Assembly (NCBI RefSeq): GCF_000719475.1
Contig: NZ_JOGO01000077.1
Location: 1-44,026, forward strand
Length of the DNA: 44,026 nt
Reading direction: 5' to 3'
DNA from: Streptomyces sp. NRRL F-5630
GTDB lineage: Bacteria; Actinomycetota; Actinomycetes; Streptomycetales; Streptomycetaceae
Shown here: one piece after another, positions 9,238 to 17,400 of the stretch
How positions within the stretch are numbered: position 1 is the stretch's first letter
Layout of the letters: every line of letters starts with the position of its first letter
Made by a program: the position numbers and the translations under genes
Notes under the pieces: generated by a model
Told to the model about the DNA's origin: nothing
What the model saw: the letters and a program-made list of their open reading frames with translations, nothing else
Databases searched by the model: none

Positions 9238-10062
9238 TCACCTCCTGGCCCTACCGGCAAAAGTGGCGGTCTGGCTGTGGCAGTTGGGACACAGGTACCG
9301 CAGGTTCTCCGCCCGGTTGTCCCGCCAGTCGCCGTTGACGTGGTCGATCTCGCACACCAGCGGGCGACCCCGGTACCGCTTCCCCAGCCCGCACTTCTCA
9401 CAGACGTGCGGACGGCCGATCTCGCTCAGGGCGCGGCGGAGCATCTCGCCCGAGGTACGTCCTGCCGTCGGCGGTTTGACGACGAGCACGGCCGATGCGG
9501 GGGTGCGCCGGCGGGGCACGCCTCTCCGGCTTGCCTGGCCCAGGAAGTGGGCCGTGGAGATGCCGTTCCGCTCACATGCCTCCCGCAGGCGTCGGCGCGT
9601 ACCCGCGTGAGGCTCCAGGCCGAGCAGACGGAGCGCTTCGGCCGCGGACCGGGCCCCGGAAACCGCCGTGCGCACGCTGTCCGGCGAGAGATCCGCCGTG
9701 GACGCGTTCTTGCGCGGGAGGTGCGAGATGTCGATGCCGAACTGTTCGAGGCGCTTGCGGACGAGGCTGTAGGGGATGTCGCCCTCCGGGAGTCCCAGCC
9801 GGGTGCCGACTTCCCGCAGGCTTCTCGCCCCCTTGACGGCTTCGGCCAGGGCTTCGCGGGTGTACGCCACGGGTTCTCTCGCCGGAAGACCGCTCGGGCG
9901 GAAGTGGCTGGTGTCGATCCCGTAGTGGCGCAGCCGCCGCTCCACGTACCGCATCACCGTCTTGGACGCCGGTGCCCCGATCCGGTCCAGCAGGTCCAGC
10001 AGACTGCCGCTGGCCGGAGCCGCGTCGGCAAGGAGGGACCGGGGGTACTTCGGGATGCTCAT
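9238..10062 (-). CDS. HNH endonuclease with repeated DNA-binding-like segments (copy 1)
   Basis: A 274-residue protein. The C-terminal 60 residues are an HNH nuclease: CEKCGLGKRYRG, then EIDHVNGDWRDNRAENLRYLCPNCHSQT. Both zinc CxxC pairs and the D-H...N...H residues are in place. The N-terminal two thirds hold three related segments, each ending in a form of GI(D/S)TSHF (GIDTSHFRPSG, GIDISHLPRK, GISTAHFLGQ), preceded by short helices such as EALAEAVKGARSLREVGTRLGL. These look like repeated small helix-turn-helix units. The start overlaps the stop of the paralogous HNH gene by 4 bases, so the two are translated together. Its stop is 15 bases from the tRNA on the same strand. Confidence 0.85.
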   Translation of the reverse strand: MSIPKYPRSLLADAAPASGSLLDLLDRIGAPASKTVMRYVERRLRHYGIDTSHFRPSGLPAREPVAYTREALAEAVKGARSLREVGTRLGLPEGDIPYSLVRKRLEQFGIDISHLPRKNASTADLSPDSVRTAVSGARSAAEALRLLGLEPHAGTRRRLREACERNGISTAHFLGQASRRGVPRRRTPASAVLVVKPPTAGRTSGEMLRRALSEIGRPHVCEKCGLGKRYRGRPLVCEIDHVNGDWRDNRAENLRYLCPNCHSQTATFAGRARR

Positions 10063-10697
10063 CGGGCGCGCTGCCTACGGCGGAAGGTGTCCGTCATCGA
10101 GTGGCAGTTCGGGCAGAGCAGCCGCAGATTCCCGATCCGGTTGTCCCGCCAGTCGCCGTTGATGTGGTCGACCTCCAGGCGCAACGGCTCGCCCATCCAT
10201 TCGGGGCCGGTTCCGCAGTCGGCGCACACCTCCGCCCGGCCAGTGGCCAGGAGCGCCTGTTTGAGCCGCTGCCCGGGGACGCGGCGCGTCCTGTCCGCCT
10301 CGAAGACGAGGAGTTCTGCCGCCGTTCGCCTGCGGCCGCCCTGGCGCGGCACGCTGCCCCTGACCCGCACGAAGTGCGACGTATCGATACCGAGCTTCGC
10401 GACCCGGCGGCTGAGGTGGCTGTGCCAGCCGCCGACCTGGTCGACGCCCAGGCGGAGCAGCACCTCGTTCATGGTGCGCGAGGCCGCGACCGCCTCCGCG
10501 AGTTCCGCTCGTGTCCACCGCCCGCGTTCGTCCTCCAGCCGGTTCAGGTCGAGACCCATCACCTTCATGCGCTGCCGCAAGTACCTGCGCCGCTCCCGGT
10601 TCTCCAGGTCAACCCCCAGCCGTTCCATCACCTCCCCCAGCGTCCCCGCCCCCGTGAAGGCCCGCCGCAGCTCCTCGTCCGTGTACCTGACCGCCAT
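10059..10697 (-). CDS. HNH endonuclease with repeated DNA-binding-like segments (copy 2)
   Basis: A 212-residue paralogue of the protein encoded just downstream. The C-terminal HNH domain reads CADCGTGPEWMG, then EVDHINGDWRDNRIGNLRLLCPNCHSMT, with all expected metal and catalytic residues. Two repeat segments precede it, ending MGLDLNRL and LGIDTSHFV, each with a helical stretch like DEELRRAFTGAGTLGEVMERLGV. The closest relatives of such proteins are small actinobacterial and phage HNH proteins; a homing, nicking or defence role cannot be told apart by sequence. It is the first gene of the two-gene unit, and the shared 4-base overlap suggests a tandem duplication that kept coupling. Confidence 0.85.
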   Translation of the reverse strand: MAVRYTDEELRRAFTGAGTLGEVMERLGVDLENRERRRYLRQRMKVMGLDLNRLEDERGRWTRAELAEAVAASRTMNEVLLRLGVDQVGGWHSHLSRRVAKLGIDTSHFVRVRGSVPRQGGRRRTAAELLVFEADRTRRVPGQRLKQALLATGRAEVCADCGTGPEWMGEPLRLEVDHINGDWRDNRIGNLRLLCPNCHSMTDTFRRRQRAR

Positions 10698-10766
10698 CCC
10701 GCACCCCGTTCGATCGAGCGTCCGACCGGTTCAACGACGCCTGTTCGGGCCGGGTCACCCCGAACG

Positions 10767-10806
10767 GCGGAACGCCCCGTACCTTCACCGGTACGGGGCG
10801 TTCCGC
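10767..10806 (-). terminator. 17-bp perfect terminator hairpin
   Basis: Arms of 17 bases (GCGGAACGCCCCGTACC and its exact complement) with the 6-base loop TTCACC lie 27 bases downstream of the MFS transporter stop, upstream of the HNH genes. The stem would end the transporter transcript and isolate the HNH pair. Confidence 0.88.
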
Positions 10807-10832
10807 TTGGTGCGGATCGGATCGTCGGGTCG

Positions 10833-12332
10833 TCAGAACTTGGGTTCCGGGGTCTGGGCGTGGACGATCTCGGCCGCCTCTTCCTCCGTCTCGACCGACG
10901 GTGGCGAGCCCGCCAGGGGCAGGTTGGCCGTCTCCTTCAGGCAGAGGACCGCGATCACGCCCACCACGGCCGCCGCCGTCGCGTAGTACGCGGGCATCAG
11001 GTTCGTGTCGAAGGCGCTGATCAGGGCGGTGATCACGAGGGGGGTCGTGCCGCCGAAGATCGAGGTGGCCAGGTTGTAGGAGACCGAGAGGGAGCCGTAG
11101 CGGACCTGCGTCGGGAAGATCGCCGGGAGTGCCGCCGACATCGTGCCGAGGAGGCAGACCAGGGAGAGGCCCAGGAGGAGCAGGCCCAGGGCGATCAGGA
11201 CGACGCTGCCCTGGCGGATGAGGAGGAAGGAGGGGACGGAGAGGACCAGGAAGCCGATCATCCCGGCCATCAGGAGCGGCTTCCGGCCGAGGCGGTCCGA
11301 GAGGCGGCCCACCTGCTGGAGCAGGCACATCTGCACGACCATCACGAGGAGCAGGATCAGCAGCCCCTTGTTGGTCCCGTAGCCGAGTTCGTCGGAGAGG
11401 TACGTCGGCATGTAGGAGAGCAGCATGTAGTCGGTGATGTTGTACGCCGCGACGAGCGCGAGGCACAGCAGCAGCGGGCGCCAGTACTTCGTGAAGATCT
11501 TGCCGAGGTCGCCTGCGGCCGAGGTCTCGACCGCGTCGGCGGCCTCGCTCGCCCGTACCTGGCCGCCCTCCAGTTTCTGGAAGGCCGGGGTCTCGTCGAG
11601 TTTGACCCGCAGCCACAGGCCGATGAAGCCGAGCGGGGCGGCGACGAGGAAGGGGATGCGCCAGCCCCAGTGGAGCATCTGCTCGTCGTTGAAGAAGGTC
11701 GTCAGCAGGACGACGAGGCCGGAGGCGCCGACGTAGCCCGCGAGGGTGCCGAATTCGAGGAAGCTGCCGAAGAAGCCGCGCCGCTTGTCGGGCGCGTACT
11801 CGGCGATGAACGTCGAGGCGCCCCCGTACTCGCCGCCGGTCGAGAAGCCCTGAACGAGGCGGAAGAAGATCAGCAGGATCGGGGCCCAGATGCCGATCGT
11901 GTCGTGCGAGGGGATGAGGCCGATCGCAAGGGTGCCGACCGACATCATGATCATCGTGATGGCGAGGATCGACTTGCGGCCGATCTTGTCGCCGAGGGGG
12001 CCGAAGACGGCACCGCCGATGGGGCGGACGAGGAAGGCGACGGCGAAGGTCGCGAAGGACGAGAGGAGCTGGGCGGTGTCGTTCCCGGAGGGGAAGAACA
12101 CCTTGCCCAGCGTCGCCGCGAGATAGCTGTAGATCCCGAAGTCGTACCACTCCATGGCGTTGCCGAGCATGGCCGCCTTGGTGGCCCGCTTGACCGCCGC
12201 CTCGTCGGTCACGGTGATGTCGCTGCGGCGCAGCCTGGGGTTGCGCCGTTTGTCGATCGCGCGGAAGAGCACCCGGTGGCGTCTGACCGCGGCGGGGTCC
12301 ATCACCGGCTCGTCGTTGTCGGTCGCCGCCAT
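10833..12332 (-). CDS. MFS transporter, metabolite:H+ symporter (ProP/KgtP type)
   Basis: A 499-residue, 12-helix transporter of the MHS branch of the major facilitator superfamily. The branch signature GNAMEWYDFGIYSYLAA occurs at the first helix after a charged N-terminal tail of about 55 residues. The MFS loop motif is seen as GDKIGRKS and again as SDRLGRKP, and the region GFSTGGEYGGASTFIAEYAPDKRRGF is typical of ProP, KgtP and ShiA relatives. Candidate substrates are osmolytes, dicarboxylates or aromatic acids. The ATG follows AAAGGAACACCCTG. A long hairpin ends the unit. The bcp gene lies about 120 bases upstream on the same strand. Confidence 0.92.
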   Translation of the reverse strand: MAATDNDEPVMDPAAVRRHRVLFRAIDKRRNPRLRRSDITVTDEAAVKRATKAAMLGNAMEWYDFGIYSYLAATLGKVFFPSGNDTAQLLSSFATFAVAFLVRPIGGAVFGPLGDKIGRKSILAITMIMMSVGTLAIGLIPSHDTIGIWAPILLIFFRLVQGFSTGGEYGGASTFIAEYAPDKRRGFFGSFLEFGTLAGYVGASGLVVLLTTFFNDEQMLHWGWRIPFLVAAPLGFIGLWLRVKLDETPAFQKLEGGQVRASEAADAVETSAAGDLGKIFTKYWRPLLLCLALVAAYNITDYMLLSYMPTYLSDELGYGTNKGLLILLLVMVVQMCLLQQVGRLSDRLGRKPLLMAGMIGFLVLSVPSFLLIRQGSVVLIALGLLLLGLSLVCLLGTMSAALPAIFPTQVRYGSLSVSYNLATSIFGGTTPLVITALISAFDTNLMPAYYATAAAVVGVIAVLCLKETANLPLAGSPPSVETEEEAAEIVHAQTPEPKF

Positions 12333-12453
12333 CAGGGTGTTCCTTTCTCCGGTCCTGTTGCCAAGCTGAACACCTGCGCGCTTCCGCCGCGCTCAAACAA
12401 ACTCGTTCAGGGGGCACCGATCTGGCTACGGAGAGTGAATGATGTGCCCGTTT

Positions 12454-12933
12454 TCAGGCGGTTTCGCTGAGACCCAGATCACGGATGATCTTCGCGACGT
12501 GCCCGGTGGCCTTGACGTTGTAGAGGGCCCGCTCGACCTTGCCCTCCTCGTCCACGACGATCGTGGAGCGGATGACGCCGGTGACGGTCTTGCCGTAGAG
12601 CTTCTTCTCGCCGAAGGCGCCGTACTCCTCCATGACCGCCTTCGACGGGTCGGAGACGAGCGTGACGCGCAGGTCCTCCTTCTCGCGGAACTTGGCGAGC
12701 TTCTCGGGCTTGTCGGGAGAGACGCCGATGACGTCGTAGCCCTCGCGGGCGAGGAGGTCCAGGTTGTCGGTGAAGTCGCACGCCTGCTTGGTGCAGCCGG
12801 GGGTGAGCGCGGCGGGGTAGAAGTACACGATCACTTTCCGTCCGCGATGGGCGGAGAGCGAGATCTCCTCGCCGTCGGCGTCCGGAAGGGTGAAGTCGGG
12901 CGCGGGGTCGCCGGGCTGAAGGCGCTCGCTCAT
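12454..12933 (-). CDS. bcp: Thioredoxin-dependent peroxiredoxin (Bcp/PrxQ)
   Basis: A 159-residue peroxiredoxin that reduces hydrogen peroxide and organic peroxides with electrons from thioredoxin. The active site YPAALTPGCTKQACDF holds the peroxidatic Cys47 and resolving Cys52, the five-residue spacing of the PrxQ/Bcp group. FREKEDLRVTLVSDPSKAVMEEYGAFGEKK and RSTIVVDEEGKV follow as expected. The length is normal. The ATG is preceded by AGGAGCCACCCC. It diverges from the DUF3618 gene across 230 bases, which contain an 11-base GACAG-A-CTGTC inverted repeat at 13062-13072, a possible regulator site. Confidence 0.95.
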   Translation of the reverse strand: MSERLQPGDPAPDFTLPDADGEEISLSAHRGRKVIVYFYPAALTPGCTKQACDFTDNLDLLAREGYDVIGVSPDKPEKLAKFREKEDLRVTLVSDPSKAVMEEYGAFGEKKLYGKTVTGVIRSTIVVDEEGKVERALYNVKATGHVAKIIRDLGLSETA

Positions 12934-13165
12934 GGGGTGGCTCCTGTTTCCGGGGTGGTTTTCGGGGTACGCCGCCGAGCCTAAGCCAGCGCACGGGCCG
13001 GCCCGGACGCGCTCGTACGGTCCCTACAGGGGGTGCCGAGGGGTGCGCGGGCGGTACAACTGACAGACTGTCGTGCGACGGGCCCCGAGCGGGGCGCGGA
13101 GAGTGCACAGGAGCGACGGGTGTCCCCGATCAAGGGCCCCGGGACACGACGACGGAGGCAACGCG

Positions 13166-13495
13166 GTGTCGGAAGCGGATGCCAGGACCCCTGCGGAGAT
13201 CGAGGCGGACATCAAGCGCCGGCGTGTGCTGCTGGCCGAGACCCTCGACGAGATCGGGGTGCGTGTGCACCCGAAGACGATCGTGGGCGATGCGAAGGCG
13301 AAGGCGACGGCGAAGGTCGATCAGACCCTCGGACGGGCGTACGTGGAGGTGAACCGCACGCTGAGCGGAGTGCGGGCGAAGTTCGTCGACGAGGAGGGCA
13401 GCCCGCGCCTGGGGCGGATCGTGCCGGTCGCGGTGCTCGCCGTGGGCGTGGTCGGGCTCGTGGTGGTCTCCGGGCGCAAAAGCGGGAAGAAGTGA
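13166..13495 (+). CDS. DUF3618 family membrane protein
   Basis: A 109-residue protein. The conserved DUF3618 start TPAEIEADIKRRRVLLAETLDEIGVRVHPK lies at residues 8-37. A linker with charged heptad-like sequence follows, and one membrane segment near the C-terminus (IVPVAVLAVGVVGLVVVS) ends in a basic tail (GRKSGKK). The function is unknown; members are common in actinobacteria as small envelope proteins. The GTG at 13166 is chosen because GGAGG lies 7 bases upstream and the conserved region begins soon after. The following GroES-family gene has its own -10 hexamer. Confidence 0.85.
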   Translation: MSEADARTPAEIEADIKRRRVLLAETLDEIGVRVHPKTIVGDAKAKATAKVDQTLGRAYVEVNRTLSGVRAKFVDEEGSPRLGRIVPVAVLAVGVVGLVVVSGRKSGKK

Positions 13496-13570
13496 CCCGC
13501 CCCGGGGAGCCGGACGCCGTTCGGTGCCCCGGGTACCGGGGTTCCGTACAGACCGTGCGGGGCCCCGGGT

Positions 13571-13576
13571 TAGATT
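13571..13576 (+). promoter_or_regulatory. -10 hexamer of GroES-family gene (leaderless)
   Basis: TAGATT ends 7 bases before the GTG start at 13584, without a Shine-Dalgarno between, which suggests a leaderless message. Confidence 0.5.
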
Positions 13577-13583
13577 TCCTGGC

Positions 13584-13955
13584 GTGAGCGAGAACCACGG
13601 CACGAGCCAGTCCCAGGACGCGCAGGCCCACGACGACAAGCTGCCCATCCGGATGCTGCACGACCGCGTCCTGGTGCGGAGCGACACCCCGGAGGGGGAG
13701 CGTCGCTCGGGCGGCGGGATCGTCATTCCGGCGACGGCGGCGGTGGGGCGCCGGCTCGCGTGGGCGCGCGTGGTCGCGGTCGGGCAGAGCGTGCGGACGG
13801 TGGAGGCGGGGGACCGGGTGCTCTACGACCCGGAGGACCGCGCGGAGGTGGAGGTGCGCGGGGTCGCGTACGTCCTGATGCGGGAGCGGGACCTGCACGC
13901 GGTGGCCGCGGACCGTTTCGAGGGCGCGGAGGACGCGACGGGGCTGTATCTCTGA
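13584..13955 (+). CDS. GroES-family co-chaperonin-like protein
   Basis: A 123-residue protein of the GroES (Cpn10) fold. After an acidic, polar tail of about 20 residues it shows PIRMLHDRVLVRSD, the mobile-loop region GGGIVIPATAA, GDRVLYDP and a final strand with YVLMRERDLHAV, matching the Cpn10 plan. It is longer than true GroES (about 97-102 residues) at both ends, has no GroEL gene next to it, and lacks the usual acidic mobile-loop sequence. It is therefore probably a divergent second GroES rather than the main co-chaperonin. The GTG start is preceded by TAGATT at leaderless spacing. A 19-bp hairpin follows the stop. Confidence 0.85.
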   Translation: MSENHGTSQSQDAQAHDDKLPIRMLHDRVLVRSDTPEGERRSGGGIVIPATAAVGRRLAWARVVAVGQSVRTVEAGDRVLYDPEDRAEVEVRGVAYVLMRERDLHAVAADRFEGAEDATGLYL

Positions 13956-13965
13956 GGTCCGTCGC

Positions 13966-14009
13966 GAGGGCCCCGGGGTGGTGACAGGAGTCACCGCCCC
14001 GGGGCCCTC
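13966..14009 (+). terminator. Long terminator hairpin after GroES-family gene
   Basis: GAGGGCCCCGGGG pairs with CCCCGGGGCCCTC, and the stem continues inward through a wobble pair to GGTGA/TCACC, giving about 19 bp around a 6-base loop. It begins 10 bases after the stop codon. Confidence 0.85.
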
Positions 14010-14017
14010 GGTGTTGC

Positions 14018-14023
14018 TAGCCT
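14018..14023 (+). promoter_or_regulatory. -10 hexamer for riboswitch-SMR transcript
   Basis: TAGCCT fits TANNNT and ends about 9 bases before the first conserved base of the riboswitch, so transcription would begin right at the aptamer. Confidence 0.5.
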
Positions 14024-14031
14024 CGGGAGTA

Positions 14032-14072
14032 CCCCGACGAGACGCGCCGTACCGGGTCACGAAAGACGACGC
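14032..14072 (+). promoter_or_regulatory. Guanidine-III riboswitch (ykkC-III)
   Basis: The segment has the compact pseudoknot of the guanidine-III class. CCCG (14033-14036) pairs with CGGG (14053-14056) around the conserved ACGAGACG. GCGCCGT (14044-14050) pairs with ACGACGC (14066-14072) through six of seven positions to form the pseudoknot. The order ACGAG, GCGCCGTAC, GGTCA, AAGACG matches, almost base for base, the Thermobifida fusca guanidine-III aptamer whose structure is known. It lies 39 bases upstream of an SMR exporter gene, as expected. It probably frees the ribosome site TTCGGAGG when guanidinium binds. Confidence 0.9.
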
Positions 14073-14110
14073 ACCCCTGTTCGCGCTCTTTCGTTCGGAG
14101 GTGTCCCGTC

Positions 14111-14431
14111 ATGGCGTGGATCGCTGTGATCATCGCGGGTCTGCTGGAAGTGGCCTGGTCGGTCGGCATGAAGTACACGCACGGTTTCACCCGGCTCGTG
14201 CCGAGTCTGTTCACGGGCGCGGGGATCGTGGCTTCGATGCTGCTGCTCGCCCATGCGGCGAAGACGCTGCCGATCGGTACGGCCTACGGGGTGTGGGTCG
14301 GGATCGGTGCCGCGGGTGCGGCGGTGCTCGGCATGGTGGTGCTCGGTGAGCCGGCGACGGCGGCGCGGATCTTCTTCGTGTCGCTGCTCGTGGTGGCCGT
14401 GGTGGGCCTGAAGGTCACCTCGGGGCACTGA
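14111..14431 (+). CDS. gdx: SMR-family guanidinium exporter (Gdx/SugE type)
   Basis: A 106-residue, four-helix small multidrug resistance protein working as an antiparallel dimer. The membrane glutamate is E13 in IIAGLLEVAWSVGMKY. The stretch LPIGTAYGVWVGIGAAGAAVLGMVVLGEP is that of the SugE/Gdx subgroup, which exports guanidinium in exchange for protons, rather than of the EmrE drug-export subgroup. The upstream guanidine-III riboswitch makes this assignment strong. The ATG is preceded by TTCGGAGGTGTCCCGTC. A bidirectional hairpin at 14443-14470 separates it from the convergent PBP gene. Confidence 0.94.
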   Translation: MAWIAVIIAGLLEVAWSVGMKYTHGFTRLVPSLFTGAGIVASMLLLAHAAKTLPIGTAYGVWVGIGAAGAAVLGMVVLGEPATAARIFFVSLLVVAVVGLKVTSGH

Positions 14432-14442
14432 GGTGCGGGGAG

Positions 14443-14470
14443 CGGGCGCCGTCCATCCGGACGGCGCCCG
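14443..14470. terminator. Bidirectional terminator between SMR and PBP genes
   Basis: CGGGCGCCGTCC and GGACGGCGCCCG form a perfect 12-bp stem with an ATCC loop in the 49 bases between the two convergent stops. Confidence 0.85.
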
Positions 14471-14480
14471 TTCCGTGCCG

Positions 14481-17400
14481 TCAGCCGCCGCCCAGGAAGC
14501 CGCCCGGGGTGCCGCCGCCGGGCTGTTCCCCGCCGCCGCCCGGGTCGCCGTTGTCGCCGCCCGGGTCGGTGCCGCCGGGGTCGGTGCCGCCGTTGTCGCC
14601 GCCCGGGCCGGTGCCGCCGGGCCCGGTGCCGCCGTTGTCGCCGCCCGGGTCCGTGGCGCCGCCGGTCGGCTCACCGCCGCCGGGGGGCGTCACGGGCTCG
14701 CCGGGGGAAGTGCCGCCCGTGCCGCCGGTGCCGCCGGTGCCGTTCTGCCCGCCCGCGCCGTTCTGGCCGTCGTCGGCGGGGGAGGACGCCGTCGGGTCGC
14801 TCGGGCTCGTCCCCGTACTCGGGCTGTCGCTGCTGCCCGGGGCCTGCGAGACGGGCGGCTTGCGCTTGGCGCCCTTGGCGAGCTTGAGGTCGAAGTCGTG
14901 CGACTTCTGGCCCTTGAGCGCCTGCTTGACGTACTGCGACCAGATCTCGGTGGGCGGGCCGCCGCCGTTCATGCGGGCGACGCCGAGCGCTCCGTAGAGC
15001 GGGACGTGCTTGGCGGTCTTGGGGTCCTGGCCCATGACCGAGACGACCGTCGCGAGGTCGGGCGTGTACCCGGCGAAGAGCGCGGCGGTGTCCTCTTCGG
15101 CGGTGCCCGTCTTGCCCGCCGCCGGGCGGCCGGCGCCCTTGGCCGCCATGGCGGTGCCCTTCTCGACGACGCTCTGGAGGATCGACGTCGTGGTGTCGGC
15201 GGCCGTGCGCTTGACCGCCTGGGTGGTGTGGCGCTCGGGCAGGTCCACGCGCTTGCCGTCGCGGTCGGTGATCTTGAGGACGAGCTGGGCGGAGTTGTGC
15301 CTGCCGTGGTTGGCGAGCGTCGCGTACGCCTCGGTCATGCGCAGCACGCTCGGGGTGGCGGTGCCGAGTGCGATCGAGGGGTACGGGGCCAGGGACGGGG
15401 TGCCCTTGGCGAGGCCGAGGGCTTCGGCGGTCTTCTTGACCTTCGCGGGGCCGACGTCGACGGCCATCTGCGCGTACACCGAGTTGACGGACTTGTCGGT
15501 GGCGACGCTGACGGGGATGCGGCCGTAGTCGCGCTCGTCCTCGTTCTCGGGGCTGAAGGGGATGGAGCTGCCCTTCACGGGGCGTTTGCTGGTGCCGTCG
15601 TACACCGTGGCGGGCGTGATCGTCTCGCCGTCCTGCGTCGTGGAGTGGTTCTCCAGCGCGGAGGTGAAGACGAAGGGCTTGAACGTCGAGCCGACCTGGA
15701 AGTCGGCGCGGGTCGCGTTGTTCGTGTACTGCTTCACCCAGTCGATGCCGCCGTACATCGCGACGACCTGGCCGGTCTTCGGGTCGATCGAGGCGGCGCC
15801 CGCGCGGACGTTGCGGTCGGCGCGGCGGTTCTTCTTGTCGAGCTTGTCGATGAGCTGGTCGTCCACCGCCTTGACCAGGGCGTCCTGGTTCTTCTTCTTG
15901 AAGGTCGTGGTGATGCGGTAGCCCTGGTTGGTGAGGTGGTTCTTGTCGATGCCGTTCTCGGAGAGGTAGTTCTTGACGGCCTCGACGAGGTAGCCGCGCT
16001 GGCCGGAGAGCGAGGAGTTGGTGCTCGTGGGCTCCTTGGGCGTCGGGAACTCCGCCTTCGCGCGGGCGGCCGGGGTCATCCAGTGCTGCTTGACCATGCC
16101 GTCGAGCACGTAGGACCAACGGGCCTCGGCGGCGCGCTTGTTCTCGGGGTAGACGACGACGTCGTACGCGGAGGGCGCGTTGAGGAGCGAGGCGAGGTAG
16201 GCGCCCTCGGGGACGGTGAGCTGGTCGACGTCCTTGTCGTAGTAGGCGCGCGCGGCGGCCTGGATGCCGTAGGCGTTGCGGCCGAAGTAGCTCGTGTTGA
16301 GGTAGCCCTCCAGGATCTCGTCCTTGCTCTTCTCGCGGTCGAGCTTGAGCGAGATGAAGAACTCCTTGGCCTTCCGGGTGACCGTCTGGTCCTGGTCCAG
16401 GTAGTAGTTCTTCACGTACTGCTGCGTGATGGTCGAGCCGGACTGCTTGCCCTTGCCGGTCGCGGTGTTCCACGCGGCGCGGAGCATGGCCTGCGGGTCG
16501 ACGGCGGACTCCGTGTAGAAGTCGCGGTCCTCGGCGGCGAGCACGGTGCGCTGGACGGACTTGGGGATCTCGGAGAGCTTCACGTTGACGCGGTTGACGG
16601 TGCCGTCGCGTGCGAGGAGGGTGCCGTCCGCGTAGTAGTAGACGTTGCTCTGGAGCTGGGCGTCCTGGTTGCCCTCGGGGATGTCGGTGGTCGCGTAGCC
16701 GATGGCGAAGGCGCCGCCGAGGAGCAGGATCAGCAGGACGAGGCCGCCGAGCGTCATGCGCCAGGTCGGGAAGAGGCGGCGCCAGCCCTTGCGCTTGCGG
16801 GACTTGCGGCCCTTCTTCTTGGGCTGCCCGGGCCCGTCGCCGTCGTCGGCGGCCATGGCGGCGGCGCCGGTGTCGCCGGGGGGCGGAGGCGTGCCGGGAG
16901 GGCTCGCGGGGGTGCCGGCCGCGGGCCCCGCCTTCGCCGGAGTGCCCTTACCGGCCTTCGAGGGGGTGCCCTTCCCGGTCTTGCCGGGACGGGCGGCGTC
17001 CTCGCCGCCGGGGACGCGCAGCTGAGTCGTCCGTTCGGCGGGGAACTCTTTCGGGGGGTCGGCGGGGGAGGGCGCGGCGGGGGCGGGCTTGTCACCGGCG
17101 GCGGGCTTGTCACCGGCGGCGGGCTTGGCCGCCGGGGTGGGCTTGGTGTCCGCAGTCGGCTTGGCGTCCGCCTTGACGCCTCCTGGTGCGGGCGCGGTGC
17201 CCGGCGCCGCCTCGTCGGGCTTGGCGGCGTCGGCGGTCTTCGCGCTTCCGGCGGCCTTCGCGTCACGTGCGGCCTTCGGGGCACCTGCGGCCTTCGGGGC
17301 ACCTGCGGTCGTCGCGGCACCCGCGGGCTTCTCGCTCGCCGAGGCGTCGGCCATTCCGCCGTCGGCCTTCGCGGTCCCGGGCGCGGCGGCCCCGGCGCTC

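Noticed and set aside
14032..14110. Guanidine-I (ykkC) riboswitch
   Set aside because: The conserved blocks of class I are missing; the short pseudoknot fits class III instead.
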